Source: Rahnella aquatilis CIP 78.65 = ATCC 33071
Lineage (GTDB): Bacteria > Pseudomonadota > Gammaproteobacteria > Enterobacterales > Enterobacteriaceae
Assembly (NCBI RefSeq): GCF_000241955.1
Contig: NC_016818.1
Span: forward strand, 3,162,001-3,226,000
Length of the DNA: 64,000 nucleotides
Direction of reading: 5' to 3'
Shown: piece after piece, positions 50,740-60,847 of the stretch
How positions within the stretch are numbered: position 1 is the stretch's first letter
Layout of the letters: the number at the start of each line of letters is the position of its first letter
Translations under genes and position numbers: made by a program
The notes under the pieces: model-generated
Told to the model about the DNA's origin: nothing
What the model saw: the letters and a program-made list of their open reading frames with translations, nothing else
Database searches by the model: none

Positions 50740-51789
50740 ATGACTGCAACACCGCAAGTTTTGAAAATCCGCCGTCCGGATGACTGGCATATTCACCTTC
50801 GTGACGACCAAATGCTCAGCACCGTGTTACCTTTCACCAGTGAAGTATTTGGTCGTGCGATTGTCATGCCAAACCTTACCCCTCCCGTGACCACCGTAGC
50901 GGCTGCAATAGCATATCGTGAACGGATTATGGCCGCGTTGCCTGCCGGACATAACTTTACCCCTCTGATGACCTGCTATTTGACCGATTCTCAGGATCCG
51001 GAAGAAATTGCACGTGGTTTCGAGCAAGGCGTATTCACGGCGGCAAAACTGTATCCGGCCAATGCGACAACAAATTCTCAGCATGGCGTTTCTGATATCA
51101 AAATGATTTACCCTGTTTTGGAGCGTATGCAGAAAATCGGCATGCCTTTGCTGATCCACGGTGAAGTCACGCACAACCACGTTGATATTTTTGATCGTGA
51201 AGCCCGCTTCATTGATGAAGTGATGGATCCGGTACGTCGTCAGTTCCCTGAATTGAAAATTGTCTTCGAGCACATCACCACCAAAGATGCTGCGCAGTAT
51301 GTTCTTTCTGGCAATCAGTATCTGGGGGCAACCATTACGCCGCAGCATCTGATGTTCAACCGCAACCACATGCTGGTTGGCGGCGTACGCCCTCACCTGT
51401 TCTGTCTGCCAATTCTCAAACGTAACATTCATCAGGAAGCATTGCGTGAAGTCATCGCCAGCGGCGCTGATCGCTTCTTCCTGGGTACCGACTCTGCGCC
51501 GCACACCAAAGACCGTAAAGAATCGAGCTGCGGATGTGCGGGTTGTTTCAATGCCCCGCTCGCATTATCGGCGTATGCGACAGTCTTTGAAGAAATGAAT
51601 GCACTGCAACATTTTGAAGCGTTTTGCTCACTTAACGGCCCGCGTTTCTATGGCCTGCCGCTCAATGAAGGCTTCGTCGAAATGTCCCGTGTCCCGGTGA
51701 CGCAACCTGAAGAAATTGCTTTGGGCAATGAATCTGTTGTGCCATTCCTCGCCGGTCAGACACTGAACTGGAAAGTGACGTCTTACTAA
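50740..51789 (+). CDS. pyrC: Dihydroorotase
   Basis: PyrC closes carbamoyl-aspartate to dihydroorotate in pyrimidine synthesis. The 349-residue class II enzyme has the zinc motif [13 protein letters not shown], the carboxylated lysine in [35 protein letters not shown] and the catalytic [30 protein letters not shown] 50740 lies nine bases after CCGGAG and matches the family start ([16 protein letters not shown]); further upstream sequence is not conserved. I see no clear PurR box. Confidence 0.97.
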   Translation: MTATPQVLKIRRPDDWHIHLRDDQMLSTVLPFTSEVFGRAIVMPNLTPPVTTVAAAIAYRERIMAALPAGHNFTPLMTCYLTDSQDPEEIARGFEQGVFTAAKLYPANATTNSQHGVSDIKMIYPVLERMQKIGMPLLIHGEVTHNHVDIFDREARFIDEVMDPVRRQFPELKIVFEHITTKDAAQYVLSGNQYLGATITPQHLMFNRNHMLVGGVRPHLFCLPILKRNIHQEALREVIASGADRFFLGTDSAPHTKDRKESSCGCAGCFNAPLALSAYATVFEEMNALQHFEAFCSLNGPRFYGLPLNEGFVEMSRVPVTQPEEIALGNESVVPFLAGQTLNWKVTSY

Positions 51790-51809
51790 ATAGAAATTCT
51801 CAGCGCGTA

Positions 51810-51838
51810 TTGCACTGTTCATGATTAGACTGTATAAA
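51810..51838 (+). promoter_or_regulatory. dinI promoter
   Basis: TTGCAC (-35) and TATAAA (-10) are separated by 17 bases. The -10 element lies inside the LexA operator, as expected for an SOS-repressed promoter. Confidence 0.7.
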
Positions 51839-51851
51839 TATACAGTCTAAT
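51824..51851 (+). promoter_or_regulatory. LexA operator (SOS box) of dinI
   Basis: The core CTGTATAAATATACAG matches CTG-N10-CAG exactly. The symmetry extends outward: twelve-base perfect arms ATTAGACTGTAT and ATACAGTCTAAT surround AAAT. This predicts tight LexA binding. Confidence 0.93.
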
Positions 51852-51867
51852 CTATTCAGGAGGTCCT

Positions 51868-52122
51868 ATGCGTGTTGAAGTCACAATCGATAAAACCAAG
51901 CCTCTGCCTGCCGGCGCGCTCGACGCGTTATCTGGTGAATTGAGTAAAAGAATTAACAAACAATTTTCTGACCGCGAAAATAAAATTCAGGTCCGCTATG
52001 CCGGAGCAAATAGCCTGTCCGTTCTGGGTGGCGCAAAAACTGACCGCGATCTTATTGAGGAAATTCTTCAGGAAACCTGGGAAAGCGCTGACGACTGGTT
52101 CTCAAATCAGAACGATGAGTAA
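51868..52122 (+). CDS. dinI: DNA-damage-inducible protein DinI
   Basis: DinI modulates RecA filament activity during the SOS response. The 84-residue protein matches E. coli DinI: MRVEVTIDKTKPLPAGALDALSGELSKRI, an internal strand VRYAGANSLSVLGG and the acidic C-terminal helix ILQETWESADDWF that contacts RecA. A very strong AGGAGGT ribosome site precedes the ATG. The promoter carries an extended LexA box. A terminator-like stem follows at 52218-52242. Confidence 0.97.
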   Translation: MRVEVTIDKTKPLPAGALDALSGELSKRINKQFSDRENKIQVRYAGANSLSVLGGAKTDRDLIEEILQETWESADDWFSNQNDE

Positions 52123-52217
52123 CCCGATGAAATTCCTGAAAAGCCGTTCACTTTTTATCCCTTATCTATAATAATCAGGTTTATTAAAACCACGCCGCAA
52201 GGCTATTTTTGTATTTC

Positions 52218-52242
52218 ACCGGGCGTCGCAGTCCGGTTTTTT
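52218..52242 (+). terminator. Probable dinI terminator
   Basis: ACCGG pairs with CCGGT around ten bases, followed by six T residues, 95 bases after dinI. Confidence 0.6.
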
Positions 52243-52394
52243 ATTCCTTTTTACTGCATAAAACAGACTCTTCTGAAAAATAAAATTTAAGTTAATCTCA
52301 GATTATTCCGCTGAATAAACAATCAACACAAATTATTTACAATTTAATACGCTTAAATCACTCCATAAATCAGTTTATCTGTTTATACTGAAAT

Positions 52395-52414
52395 GGCTCA
52401 TATGATAATGAGCC
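52395..52414. repeat. Inverted repeat upstream of bssS
   Basis: GGCTCAT and ATGAGCC enclose ATGATA, 55 bases before the bssS ATG. It may be an operator or a leader hairpin. Confidence 0.45.
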
Positions 52415-52468
52415 GCCTTGATCCTCAGATAGTCACTCACGTCAGTCACTACAATATAAGGGGTCTAT

Positions 52469-52723
52469 ATGGACAGAAATGATGAAGTTATTCAGACACA
52501 TCCGCTTGTTGGTTGGGATATCAGTACCGTCGACTCTTATGACGCCATGATGATACGCCTTCATTACCTGTCTTCAAAAGACCAGACACCCGAGGATGCT
52601 CAGGTAGACAGAACCTTGTGGTTAACTACCGACGTTGCACGGCAACTCATTAACATTCTTGAAGCCGGCATCGAAAAGATAGAATCTAACGAGTACGAAT
52701 ACAGTGATCACCGAAAACACTAA
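52469..52723 (+). CDS. bssS: Biofilm formation regulator BssS
   Basis: BssS (YceP) influences biofilm formation and indole and AI-2 related signalling in E. coli; its biochemical role is unknown. The 84-residue protein carries the E. coli core NDEVIQTHPLVGWDISTVDSYDAMMIRLHYL, then LWLTTDVARQLINILEAGIEKIES. The middle segment (SSKDQTPEDAQVDR) is more variable. An AGGGG-like site precedes the ATG. It lies between dinI and solA, as in E. coli. Confidence 0.95.
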   Translation: MDRNDEVIQTHPLVGWDISTVDSYDAMMIRLHYLSSKDQTPEDAQVDRTLWLTTDVARQLINILEAGIEKIESNEYEYSDHRKH

Positions 52724-52741
52724 TCTTTACCTGCCAGTCTG

Positions 52742-52772
52742 AGGCACCAGCGATTTATCCTGGTGCCTTTTT
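52742..52772 (+). terminator. bssS terminator
   Basis: AGGCACCAG pairs perfectly with CTGGTGCCT around nine bases, followed by T residues. Confidence 0.9.
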
Positions 52773-52867
52773 CTTTGCCTCCGCTCTGCTTGCCTTCTCC
52801 GCCTTAAACTCTCTATCATGCCCGTAGCCAGTTTGTTAAAAATTCTCACCACAGGAACGTTTGAATT

Positions 52868-53983
52868 ATGGATTACGATCTCATTATCGTAGGCAGCGGT
52901 TCGGTTGGTTCAGCCGCAGGCTACTACGCCACCCGTTCCGGCTTGAAAGTACTGATGATAGACAGCGCAATGCCACCCCATCAGGCGGGCAGCCATCATG
53001 GCGAAACACGCCTTATCCGCCACGCTTACGGCGAAGGTTCACGTTATGTGCCCATGCTGCTCAGAGCACAAACGCTTTGGGATGAGCTGGCAGAACTGAG
53101 CGGCGATAAGATTTTCCATCGCAGCGGCGTTCTGAACATTGGTCCTGAAAACGCTGAATTTATCGGTAACGTGAAGAACAGCGCTGAAACCTACAATCTC
53201 GTCACACAATCCCTCAGCGCGGCTGAAATTCGTGAAAAGTGGCCTCTTTTCACGTTGCAGGACGGCTATTGCGGTGTGTATGAACCCAACTCGGGTTTTC
53301 TGCAAAGTGAAATGGCGGTCGCGGCATATATTCGCCTCGCCCGGGAAGCGGGCTGTGCGCAATTATTCAACTGTCCCGTTGAAAGCATCAACTGGCTGGA
53401 TGACGGCATTGAAGTATCAACGATTGACGGCGTCTACCGTGGGGCCAAACTGGTCGTAACGGCGGGAACCTGGGTCACGAAAATCCTCCCCGAATTACCC
53501 GTTAAACCCCTGCGTAAGGTATTTGCCTGGTTCCATGCAGATGGCCGCTACAGTGAAGAAAACCATTTTCCAGCCTTTACGCTGGAAACGCTGCAAGGTG
53601 ACCAGTACTACGGATTCCCCTCTGTTAAGGATGAACTGAAATTGGGGAAACATAACGGCGGTCAATGGATAACCGAACCAGAACAGCGTAAACCTTATGG
53701 CAGCTTCAGTCAGGATGGCACTGAATCCTTCAGTTTCTTCCGCCATTTCCTGCCAGGCGTTGGTGTCAGTTTGCGCGGTGCGTCATGCACTTATGACATG
53801 ACGACTGATGAAGATTTCATTATTGATACCCTGCCGGAAAGAGAGAATACCTTAGTTATTTCAGGATTAAGTGGTCATGGCTTTAAATTCGCCAGCGTAT
53901 TGGGGGAAATAGTTACTCACTTCGGTAACAATCATCCTATTCCTTTTGATCTCACACCCTTTTCACTTACGCGGTTCAATTAA
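52868..53983 (+). CDS. solA: N-methyl-L-tryptophan oxidase (MSOX family)
   Basis: SolA oxidatively demethylates N-methyl-L-tryptophan and sarcosine. The 371-residue protein has the FAD-binding motif [20 protein letters not shown], the ADP-contact region [26 protein letters not shown], and Cys307 in [15 protein letters not shown], the residue that binds FAD covalently. [16 protein letters not shown] completes the flavin site. It ends in a clear hairpin terminator. Confidence 0.95.
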   Translation: MDYDLIIVGSGSVGSAAGYYATRSGLKVLMIDSAMPPHQAGSHHGETRLIRHAYGEGSRYVPMLLRAQTLWDELAELSGDKIFHRSGVLNIGPENAEFIGNVKNSAETYNLVTQSLSAAEIREKWPLFTLQDGYCGVYEPNSGFLQSEMAVAAYIRLAREAGCAQLFNCPVESINWLDDGIEVSTIDGVYRGAKLVVTAGTWVTKILPELPVKPLRKVFAWFHADGRYSEENHFPAFTLETLQGDQYYGFPSVKDELKLGKHNGGQWITEPEQRKPYGSFSQDGTESFSFFRHFLPGVGVSLRGASCTYDMTTDEDFIIDTLPERENTLVISGLSGHGFKFASVLGEIVTHFGNNHPIPFDLTPFSLTRFN

Positions 53984-53999
53984 TGTAAAATAATTTCAA

Positions 54000-54032
54000 C
54001 CCTCGTGAATATTAACGAGGGCTGTTATTTTA
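54000..54032 (+). terminator. solA terminator
   Basis: CCCTCGT pairs perfectly with ACGAGGG around eight bases; a T-rich tail follows after a few bases. Confidence 0.7.
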
Positions 54033-54093
54033 TTTCCGTTACCATTTTCTTTAATTCCAGTTTGAACGAGATCAATAGACTGGCATTTCCGAA

Positions 54094-54123
54094 TTGACAG
54101 CATTATAGAAAAGAATCTATGCT
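54094..54123 (+). promoter_or_regulatory. Consensus-like sigma-70 promoter of the LuxR-type gene
   Basis: TTGACA at 54094-54099 and TATGCT at 54118-54123 are separated by 18 bases. The predicted transcript starts about 55 bases before the coding sequence. Confidence 0.65.
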
Positions 54124-54154
54124 GGATGCAGAAATCACAGGAGTGGTTTCCGGC

Positions 54155-54168
54155 GCGTAATGTTACGC
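54155..54168. repeat. Inverted repeat near the ribosome site of the LuxR-type gene
   Basis: GCGTAA and TTACGC flank TG, five bases before the AAGGA ribosome site. It could be an autoregulatory operator or a leader hairpin. Confidence 0.5.
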
Positions 54169-54184
54169 ATGACAAGGATGTGAT

Positions 54185-54853
54185 ATGAAAATTTGTATAA
54201 TTGAACCCTGTGGCTTTACGCGCTTAGGAATCTTCTCTTATCTCGTTGAAAATAGTAGTCTAGATATTATTGACACTGTCAATATCTCCCACTCCCTCAC
54301 TTTAATTCCTGAATTTCAACCAGACATCATTTTTGTGAATATGACAAATCATTGTCATAACGCGGAACTATCTGAGGAATTAAAAGCGTTTTTTGAATTT
54401 CGCCATAGCGCCCGAATATACTGCTATGTTGATGCCACCTATCCAGACACCGAAACGCCGATTGCTGTTACCCGTGAAGTCTCTATTCTCAACAAACAGT
54501 CGCTCACCACACTTTTGCAGCAGATAGCAGCAGATCACGAAGCATTTATGCCGATAAATAATTTCGGCTTGCCGAGAACGTTACTCAGCGATCAGGAAAT
54601 TCTGGTGATGAGCTACTGGATGTCTGAAATGCCAAACTACCGTATTGCCAGAAAATTAAACATCAGCAGCCGTACGGTGTATGTTCATAAACGACATCTG
54701 GCACAAAAAATCAAAGTCCGTAACCGGCTGGAATTTTGTTTTATTTACAACCTGATTAAGTATTTATTCTGGCCCATTGATGATATTTCTGCGACGCCAA
54801 TCAGCCGTCAGATTAAAGACGACTTGCAGATGATTTACAAAACTTACAGCTAA
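54185..54853 (+). CDS. LuxR/RcsA-like transcriptional regulator (orphan)
   Basis: This 222-residue protein has a C-terminal GerE/LuxR helix-turn-helix: LLSDQEILVMSYWMSEMPNYRIARKLNISSRTVYVHKRHLAQKI. The N-terminal domain begins MKICIIEPCGFTRLGIFSYLVENS, recalling RcsA and FixJ-type receivers. It lacks the usual pair of acidic residues after strand 1 (IIEPC) and an evident phosphorylated aspartate, so it is probably a pseudo-receiver acting without phosphorylation. No partner kinase is nearby. AAGGA lies six bases before the ATG. It converges with the leftward efflux operon. The target genes are unknown. Confidence 0.8.
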   Translation: MKICIIEPCGFTRLGIFSYLVENSSLDIIDTVNISHSLTLIPEFQPDIIFVNMTNHCHNAELSEELKAFFEFRHSARIYCYVDATYPDTETPIAVTREVSILNKQSLTTLLQQIAADHEAFMPINNFGLPRTLLSDQEILVMSYWMSEMPNYRIARKLNISSRTVYVHKRHLAQKIKVRNRLEFCFIYNLIKYLFWPIDDISATPISRQIKDDLQMIYKTYS

Positions 54854-54871
54854 ACCGGCAAAAATCCTAAG

Positions 54872-54895
54872 TGCCCTGATAATTCAGGGCATTTT
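54872..54895. terminator. Terminator after the LuxR-type gene
   Basis: TGCCCTGA pairs perfectly with TCAGGGCA around four bases, followed by TTTT. It lies between convergent genes. Confidence 0.8.
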
Positions 54896-54972
54896 CACAT
54901 CACTGTATTCTTTCCCCTTCGTTTCAATATCTCGCTTGTATTCCCTGTTGCTTATCATTTCGAAGAGAAAGG

Positions 54973-56016
54973 CTAACTTTTGCGTGCTGGTGCCCCGTCG
55001 CCCAAAAGCACAGCAATTTTGTGGCCTGCCGCTGTAGCTTCAAGCGCTATCTTGAGCACAATCGTCAGTGGCACCGAAAGTAACATGCCGACCGGTCCCA
55101 TCAGCCATCCCCAGAAAATCAGTGACATAAAGACCACAAGTGTCGATAATCCCAGCCCGCGTCCCAGAATTCTCGGATCAATAATGCTGCCGAAAATCAA
55201 ATTGATCAGGATATACCCCCCCGCCAGTATCAGCCCTTCACTGACACCATTAAACAGAAACGCCTGAATGATCGGCGGGATAGCCGCGATAAAAGAACCA
55301 ATGTTGGGAATATAATTCAGGGCGAAAGCCAGCATCCCCCACAGGAAAGCAAAACGGATGCCGGTAACCGCCAGTAAGGCCCAAACTGCCAGCCCCGTCA
55401 CCACACTTATCAGCGTTTTGATCACCAGATAGCGTGTCATGCTGTCCAGTGCACGCTGGATATTGGCCATCCCTTTGCCCGGATCATCTGACATTTTCTC
55501 CAGCTTGTAGGGCAATTGCGGAACCTCAAGCAGCATGAATGCGACAGTCATCAGCAGTAAGAACAAACCCGCCATGGCGTTGGACAAATAGCTGATCAAT
55601 TTACTGACCAGGTTCAGCGTCGCTGCAGGGTCGATATATCCGGCCAGTTGTTCGGGAGATAGCGTCAGTCCGCTTTGTGGAAACCAGGCTTCTATATCAC
55701 TGAGTTTCTCGACAATAAGCCCGCGATATTGCGGCAATGTGCGGGCAAACTCATTGAGCGTCACCAGCAACCTGGTGGTCAGGAAAACCATCGTGCAAAT
55801 CACCAGCGTCGCCACCAGCAAAACAGCGAGTGCCCTGGGCACGCGCCATTTTTCCAGCAAGACGATCAGCGGATTCAATACAAAAGCCAGAAACAGCGCC
55901 AGAATAAAGGGCACGATAATATCTGCTGCAGATTTTATTCCCGCGAAAATAACCACCAGCATCGCCATCATTACAACAATTTTCAGGCCCTGAGTTGTCA
56001 CGATCGTTTTACGCAA
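54973..56016 (-). CDS. tqsA: AI-2E family transporter TqsA
   Basis: TqsA (YdgG) is a multi-span inner-membrane protein that in E. coli exports autoinducer-2 and affects biofilm growth. The 347-residue protein shows the family pattern: [71 protein letters not shown], and the conserved [21 protein letters not shown] and [38 protein letters not shown]. Translation begins at TTG 56016, after AGGAG. It starts 27 bases after the RND pump gene on the same strand, so it probably belongs to that operon, unlike E. coli tqsA. Confidence 0.9.
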   Translation of the reverse strand: MRKTIVTTQGLKIVVMMAMLVVIFAGIKSAADIIVPFILALFLAFVLNPLIVLLEKWRVPRALAVLLVATLVICTMVFLTTRLLVTLNEFARTLPQYRGLIVEKLSDIEAWFPQSGLTLSPEQLAGYIDPAATLNLVSKLISYLSNAMAGLFLLLMTVAFMLLEVPQLPYKLEKMSDDPGKGMANIQRALDSMTRYLVIKTLISVVTGLAVWALLAVTGIRFAFLWGMLAFALNYIPNIGSFIAAIPPIIQAFLFNGVSEGLILAGGYILINLIFGSIIDPRILGRGLGLSTLVVFMSLIFWGWLMGPVGMLLSVPLTIVLKIALEATAAGHKIAVLLGDGAPARKS

Positions 56017-56043
56017 ACCTTTCTCCTCAAGCTGGCGGATCCC

Positions 56044-59000
56044 TTAGCGAGATTTCACCCACTCACGCAGACGCTGGATATGCACATACAGCGCCGGAAT
56101 AAACAGGATCCCCACCGTCGTGGATAGCAACATACCACTGAACACCGTAACGCCGATGATATGGCGGCTCATGGCACCGGCACCTGAGGCCATGACCAGC
56201 GGTAACACCCCGAGAATGAACGAGATTGCCGTCATCATTACCGCACGGAAACGTTGCTTAGCGCCATCCTCAGCCGCGTCGCGGACGGATACTCCCTCTT
56301 CTCTTCTGGCTTTTGAGAATTCAACGATCAGAATGGCATTTTTCGCCGCAAGCCCTATGAGCAAGACCATACCTATCTGAGCATATATGTCGTTGCTCAG
56401 CCCTGCGACGTGCAGGCCGGCGATTGCGCCAAACACCGCAAAAATCACGGAAATCATCACAACAAAAGGAATGCTCCAGCTTTCGTATTGCGCCACCAGG
56501 AACAGATACGCAAACAGCAGTGCCGCAGCATAGATAAGGATGGCCTGGCCGCCAGCCTGAATTTCCTGCAATGACATGCCGGTCCATTCATAACCGTAAC
56601 CCGCTGGCAGCTTTTCACTCAGGATATTTTCCATCCGCACCATAGCTTCACCGGAGCTGACACCAGGTGCCGCCGAGCCGCTGATAGCCAGTGAAAGAAA
56701 CTGGTTATACTGCGTGATAAACGGCGCACCCAGAGAGGGTGTCAGTTCAACCATCTTCGCCAGGCTGACCAGTGAGCCGTTGTCGCTGCGTACCGACAGT
56801 GTTGATATCTGGTCAGCGCGCTGGCGATCTTCCATTTCGTTTTGCATCTGCACATTAAACAGGCGGTTGTTGATGATGAAATCGCTGACGTTCACGCCAC
56901 CCAGAGACGTCTGCAACGTACCGAAAATACGGCTGACCGGCACCTGCAACAGCGCCGCACGGTCACGATCCACACTCAGAGCAATTTCCGGTACGGATGC
57001 ACTGAAGGTAGTAAACACGCGGCTCAGGCCGGGATCCTGACTGGCAGCCTGGAGCAGCGCCTGCCCTGTGGCAGCGAGTTCCTGCGGGGATTGCCCCTGT
57101 AACGCCTGCAAACGCAAATCCAGCCCTGACGCCGTACCTAAGCCGGAAATCGCAGGCGGATTTATTGCCATAATCATTGCAGAAGGAATGCCCGCCATCG
57201 CCGGTTGCAGACGCCCGATCACCTGATCCACACTGCTGCGCTCGCCCCACGGCTTGAGCAATACGATGGCAAAAGCAGTGTTCGGCGAACTCCCGCCGCT
57301 CAGCAGGCTGAAGCCGCTGATGGCGATAACATCCTCAACCGCCGGATCTTTTTGCATAATTTGCTGCATCTGGCCGAGCACAACATCAGTTCTGTTCAGA
57401 GATGCCCCGTCAGGCAACTGTACATTCACAAAGAAATAGCCCTGATCTTCATCGGGCAGGAAAGATTTCGGCAAACTGCTGTAGCCCCAGACGCAGGCTA
57501 CGCCAATCACCAGAACCGTAATCATGCTGGTAAGCACATGTTTGCTGATCCCCCGCGTGGCTTTCACATAGACATCGCGAACACCGCTCAGCCCCTGATT
57601 AAACCAGTGGAAAACACATGCCGGCTTTGCCGGACGCGGTTTCAGGAGGGTTGCACACAGCGCAGGGGTCAGGGTCAGCGCGTTGATACTTGAAAGAACA
57701 ACGGCCGCTGACAGCGTGACAGCAAACTGACGATACAGTGCCCCGGTAATCCCCGGAAGAACCGCAACCGGCACAAATACTGCCAGCAGTACCACGGTGG
57801 TGGCGATCACCGGCCCGGCGATTTGCTTCAGGGCCTGGCGGGTTGCGGCCACTCGCCCGAGCGCCGGATCTTCCATCATCAGACGCTCAACGTTTTCCAC
57901 TACCACAATGGCATCATCGACCACGACCGTCAGCGCCAGAATAATGGCAAACAAACTGAGGGTGTTGGCGGAATAGCCAAAGGCAAAAAGCACAGCAAAC
58001 GTGCCCAGCAGGGAGACAGGAATAGTCAGTGCAACGATGAATGTCGCCCGCGCACTTTGCAGAAACAGGTAAACAATCGACAGCACGACGATAAAAGTCA
58101 GCACCAGTGAAACGGCAATCTCATCGAGCGTGGCGCTGACAAAAAGGGTCGAGTCAAATTTGATTTCATAGGTAAGATCATCGGGGAAATTGCGCGCCTG
58201 ACGTGACATTTCTTCGCGTACGGCATTGGCCACATTCAGCGCATTCGCCCCCGGCGCAGGATAGACCGACAGGAAGGCAGAGGGTGTCTGGTTCAGTGTC
58301 GCATTCACCTGGTAATCCTGCGCGCCCAGCTCAATACGGGCGACATCGCGCAAACGCACCGTACCGCCATGAGCATTTTTACGCACAATGATATTGCCGA
58401 ACTCCTGCGGTGAACTCAGACGCCCCGCGCCGCTGATGGTCAGGGTTTGCTGCTGCATGGAAGGGCTTGGTGACGCGCCAATCTGCCCTGCCGCCGCCTG
58501 CACATTCTGATCCCGGATCGCCGCGCTGATTTCCATACTGCTGACATCCAGCGCTTCCATTTTGCGCGGATCCAGCCAGATACGCATGCTGTAGTCACGC
58601 GAGCCAAACACCCGCACGTCGCCGACACCGTCAACACGCGCCAGTGCATCACGCAACTGAATACTGGCAAAGTTGCTGATAAACAACATGTCATGGGTAT
58701 TTTCAGGAGAAAGCAGGCTGATGCCCATCAGAATATTGGAAGCCTGTTTGCGCACCGACACGCCCGTGCTCAGCACTTCCGACGGAAGACGTGAGCTGAC
58801 CTGCGAAATACGGTTTTGTACTTCGACTGCCGCCGTATCCGGATCCGTGCCGCTGGCAAACGTAATGGTCAGCGTGTAGCTGCCGTTATTGCCGCTGTTC
58901 GACGACATGTACAGCATGTTACTGACACCGTTCACCTGTGCCTCAATCGGTGCGGCAACGGATTCCGCTACGTCCCGCGCACTCGCACCGGGATAAATAG

Positions 59001-59139
59001 CACTGACTGACACCACCGGTGGCGTAATATCCGGATATTGTTCAACCGGAATGACCTTCAGGGCGACGGCACCGATCAGCGCCGTCACCAGCGCGATGAC
59101 CACCGCAAAACGGGGTCTTTTAATAAATTGCTGGAGCAT
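56044..59139 (-). CDS. RND multidrug efflux pump (HAE-1 family)
   Basis: This 1031-residue inner-membrane pump is of the AcrB/MexB class. It exports hydrophobic and amphiphilic compounds with proton exchange as a trimer, together with the neighbouring adaptor and an outer-membrane channel. Twelve membrane helices are arranged in two repeats. The proton-relay aspartates 408 and 409 lie in [14 protein letters not shown] and the lysine in [16 protein letters not shown]. Family motifs [20 protein letters not shown] and [15 protein letters not shown] are present. I cannot assign a specific named pump. Its start lies nine bases after the adaptor gene. No outer-membrane factor gene is nearby, so TolC is the likely partner. 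Confidence 0.93.
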   Translation of the reverse strand: MLQQFIKRPRFAVVIALVTALIGAVALKVIPVEQYPDITPPVVSVSAIYPGASARDVAESVAAPIEAQVNGVSNMLYMSSNSGNNGSYTLTITFASGTDPDTAAVEVQNRISQVSSRLPSEVLSTGVSVRKQASNILMGISLLSPENTHDMLFISNFASIQLRDALARVDGVGDVRVFGSRDYSMRIWLDPRKMEALDVSSMEISAAIRDQNVQAAAGQIGASPSPSMQQQTLTISGAGRLSSPQEFGNIIVRKNAHGGTVRLRDVARIELGAQDYQVNATLNQTPSAFLSVYPAPGANALNVANAVREEMSRQARNFPDDLTYEIKFDSTLFVSATLDEIAVSLVLTFIVVLSIVYLFLQSARATFIVALTIPVSLLGTFAVLFAFGYSANTLSLFAIILALTVVVDDAIVVVENVERLMMEDPALGRVAATRQALKQIAGPVIATTVVLLAVFVPVAVLPGITGALYRQFAVTLSAAVVLSSINALTLTPALCATLLKPRPAKPACVFHWFNQGLSGVRDVYVKATRGISKHVLTSMITVLVIGVACVWGYSSLPKSFLPDEDQGYFFVNVQLPDGASLNRTDVVLGQMQQIMQKDPAVEDVIAISGFSLLSGGSSPNTAFAIVLLKPWGERSSVDQVIGRLQPAMAGIPSAMIMAINPPAISGLGTASGLDLRLQALQGQSPQELAATGQALLQAASQDPGLSRVFTTFSASVPEIALSVDRDRAALLQVPVSRIFGTLQTSLGGVNVSDFIINNRLFNVQMQNEMEDRQRADQISTLSVRSDNGSLVSLAKMVELTPSLGAPFITQYNQFLSLAISGSAAPGVSSGEAMVRMENILSEKLPAGYGYEWTGMSLQEIQAGGQAILIYAAALLFAYLFLVAQYESWSIPFVVMISVIFAVFGAIAGLHVAGLSNDIYAQIGMVLLIGLAAKNAILIVEFSKARREEGVSVRDAAEDGAKQRFRAVMMTAISFILGVLPLVMASGAGAMSRHIIGVTVFSGMLLSTTVGILFIPALYVHIQRLREWVKSR

Positions 59140-59148
59140 CGTTGTTCC

Positions 59149-60291
59149 TTAACGTTTCTTCGTGGTCAGACCCGGGTCATCAGTGGCTTCCCGCGTATTT
59201 ACAGCCATACCTGGCCGGACCCATTGCAGGCCCTCGGTCACGACTTTTTCTCCGCCCCGCAAGCCCTCAATGACGAAATAACCGTGCCCGGTCTGAGCAC
59301 CAAGCCGAACTGGCCGCGCTTGCACACGCTGTTCAGCATTCACCAGCAAGACAAAATGCCCTGCCGCATTTTGCTGCAAAGCCTGCGCAGGTAATACCGG
59401 CAGTGAATGCCCGGAACGGGGCTCTGCCGTCACATTGACGGTGCCCCCCGGCAGCAAACGATGGTCAGGATTTGCCACGTTCATCCTGACCGGTAACGTC
59501 CCTGTCTGCGCATCGATACGATTTCCTAAGGATTCCAGTACCGGCGCGTTCATGTAAGGCGAACCGTCAGATAAGCGCAGGGAAAGCGTCATGTTATTGG
59601 CAGAGAAAGCGTCTTCCAGCGTGCCGCTGCTGTGGCTGGCACTGAGAACATCACGTTCATTGACTGAAATCACGACACGCACGGGATCGAGCTGCACAAT
59701 TTCAGTGAGCGCGCCGCTGGCCGGATTCACCAGGCTGCCGGTATGAAAATGGCTTACACCGATACGCCCTGAAATAGGCGCCGTAATGCCGGTATAGCTC
59801 AGTTGCAGTTCCTGTGTTTTCAATGCGGCCTGCGCCTGCGCGACAGCCGCCCGGGCGGTATCACGCCCTGCCAGCGCGGCATCTACGTCGGACTGGCTGA
59901 CGGTGCGCGCATCACCGAGACGTTGTATGCGATTCAGATGGGTTTGTGCATGGCGTGCGGTCGCATTAGCGCTGTCGAGCCGGGCTTTGGCCTGAGCGAC
60001 AGCCGCCTGATGTAAAGCGGGTTCGATTTCATACAAGACGTCGCCGGCATTCACAAACTGCCCCTCCTCAAAGGCACGTCGGGCAATAAAGCCCTCAGTC
60101 CGGCTGGTCACATTGACGGCCTGCACGGCTTCAAGACGTCCAAGATAGGTGCGGCTGACGCCGTCAGGTTGAGTGGTAATTGTCGCTGTGATCACTGACG
60201 GTAAAGACTGTGCAACCGCACTGGTCAGGGGAAATAATAATGCTGTCAGCAGCACAGGCATTGCTACGAAACGGCTCATTGCAGGAAACAT
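59149..60291 (-). CDS. RND efflux periplasmic adaptor (membrane-fusion protein)
   Basis: This 380-residue adaptor links the RND pump to the outer-membrane channel. It has a signal sequence (FVAMPVLLTALLFPLTSAVAQS) without a lipobox cysteine, so it is anchored by a signal or is soluble, unlike lipoprotein AcrA. Domains in order: barrel-strand RTYLGRLEAVQAVNVTSRTEGFIARRAFEEGQFVNAGDVLYEIEP, a coiled-coil hairpin (about 100-165), ELQLSYTGITAPISGRIG, and the C-terminal beta-barrel VLPAQALQQNAAGHFVLLV. ATG 60291 follows GGAGAG by seven bases. It is the first gene of the operon. Confidence 0.92.
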   Translation of the reverse strand: MFPAMSRFVAMPVLLTALLFPLTSAVAQSLPSVITATITTQPDGVSRTYLGRLEAVQAVNVTSRTEGFIARRAFEEGQFVNAGDVLYEIEPALHQAAVAQAKARLDSANATARHAQTHLNRIQRLGDARTVSQSDVDAALAGRDTARAAVAQAQAALKTQELQLSYTGITAPISGRIGVSHFHTGSLVNPASGALTEIVQLDPVRVVISVNERDVLSASHSSGTLEDAFSANNMTLSLRLSDGSPYMNAPVLESLGNRIDAQTGTLPVRMNVANPDHRLLPGGTVNVTAEPRSGHSLPVLPAQALQQNAAGHFVLLVNAEQRVQARPVRLGAQTGHGYFVIEGLRGGEKVVTEGLQWVRPGMAVNTREATDDPGLTTKKR

Positions 60292-60847
60292 AGTGTCACT
60301 CTCCATGTGATGTCGGATGTTGCTCTCTTAATTCAGCGAAAGTGCACACACCGGCAAACATCAAATATTAATCTATAAAAAAATTCCTAATCAGAATTAT
60401 TGAGGATTATAAATATTGTCTGATATCACAACCTGATCTCGATCATCTCGGGAATCGAGCTTTAACATATTTACGTTTTATTTAAGAAATATTTAGATTC
60501 ATAGCCTGAATAAAGAAACTTTCATTTTTCACAGTGAAAAAACAGATAATCAAAAGCTTCAAGAAGAATTAGTCACCGATGAAATTATTATTTTTACTCA
60601 AATTTTTAGTACCAGAATTAACTTTACTGTCGATGACAAAACCTGACAGAACCTTATGGTCACTGAACTCCCGATAATCAAAATCGCCGGAAGATAACAA
60701 AAACAAAATCACTGAACGAAATCTTCCTGTTACCATCAAAAATAATGAACAAGTTAAATTAATCGGCTAATTTGAAAATAATAGTTTGCCAATATGTTTC
60801 CAAATGTTTACTTTCACAAATATCCTCTTCACTGAGAACATCATCTT
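60292..60847. other. AT-rich gene-free region between efflux operon and yceJ
   Basis: The 556-base divergent region is visibly AT-rich compared with its neighbours. It holds no regulator gene and no convincing ORF. It contains an inverted repeat at 60525-60541 and several A/T tracts. It probably carries the promoters of both the efflux operon and yceJ; H-NS binding is plausible from composition alone. Confidence 0.5.
60525..60541. promoter_or_regulatory. 17-bp inverted repeat in the AT-rich region
   Basis: TTTTTCAC and GTGAAAAA are separated by one A. It is a candidate operator about 235 bases before the adaptor gene start. Confidence 0.4.

Larger units (their letters stand above)
52123..52468. 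other. AT-rich region between dinI and bssS
   Basis: The 346-base stretch holds a likely dinI terminator and the bssS promoter and leader, including an inverted repeat at 52395-52414. No coding sequence or recognisable RNA gene is seen. Confidence 0.45.
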
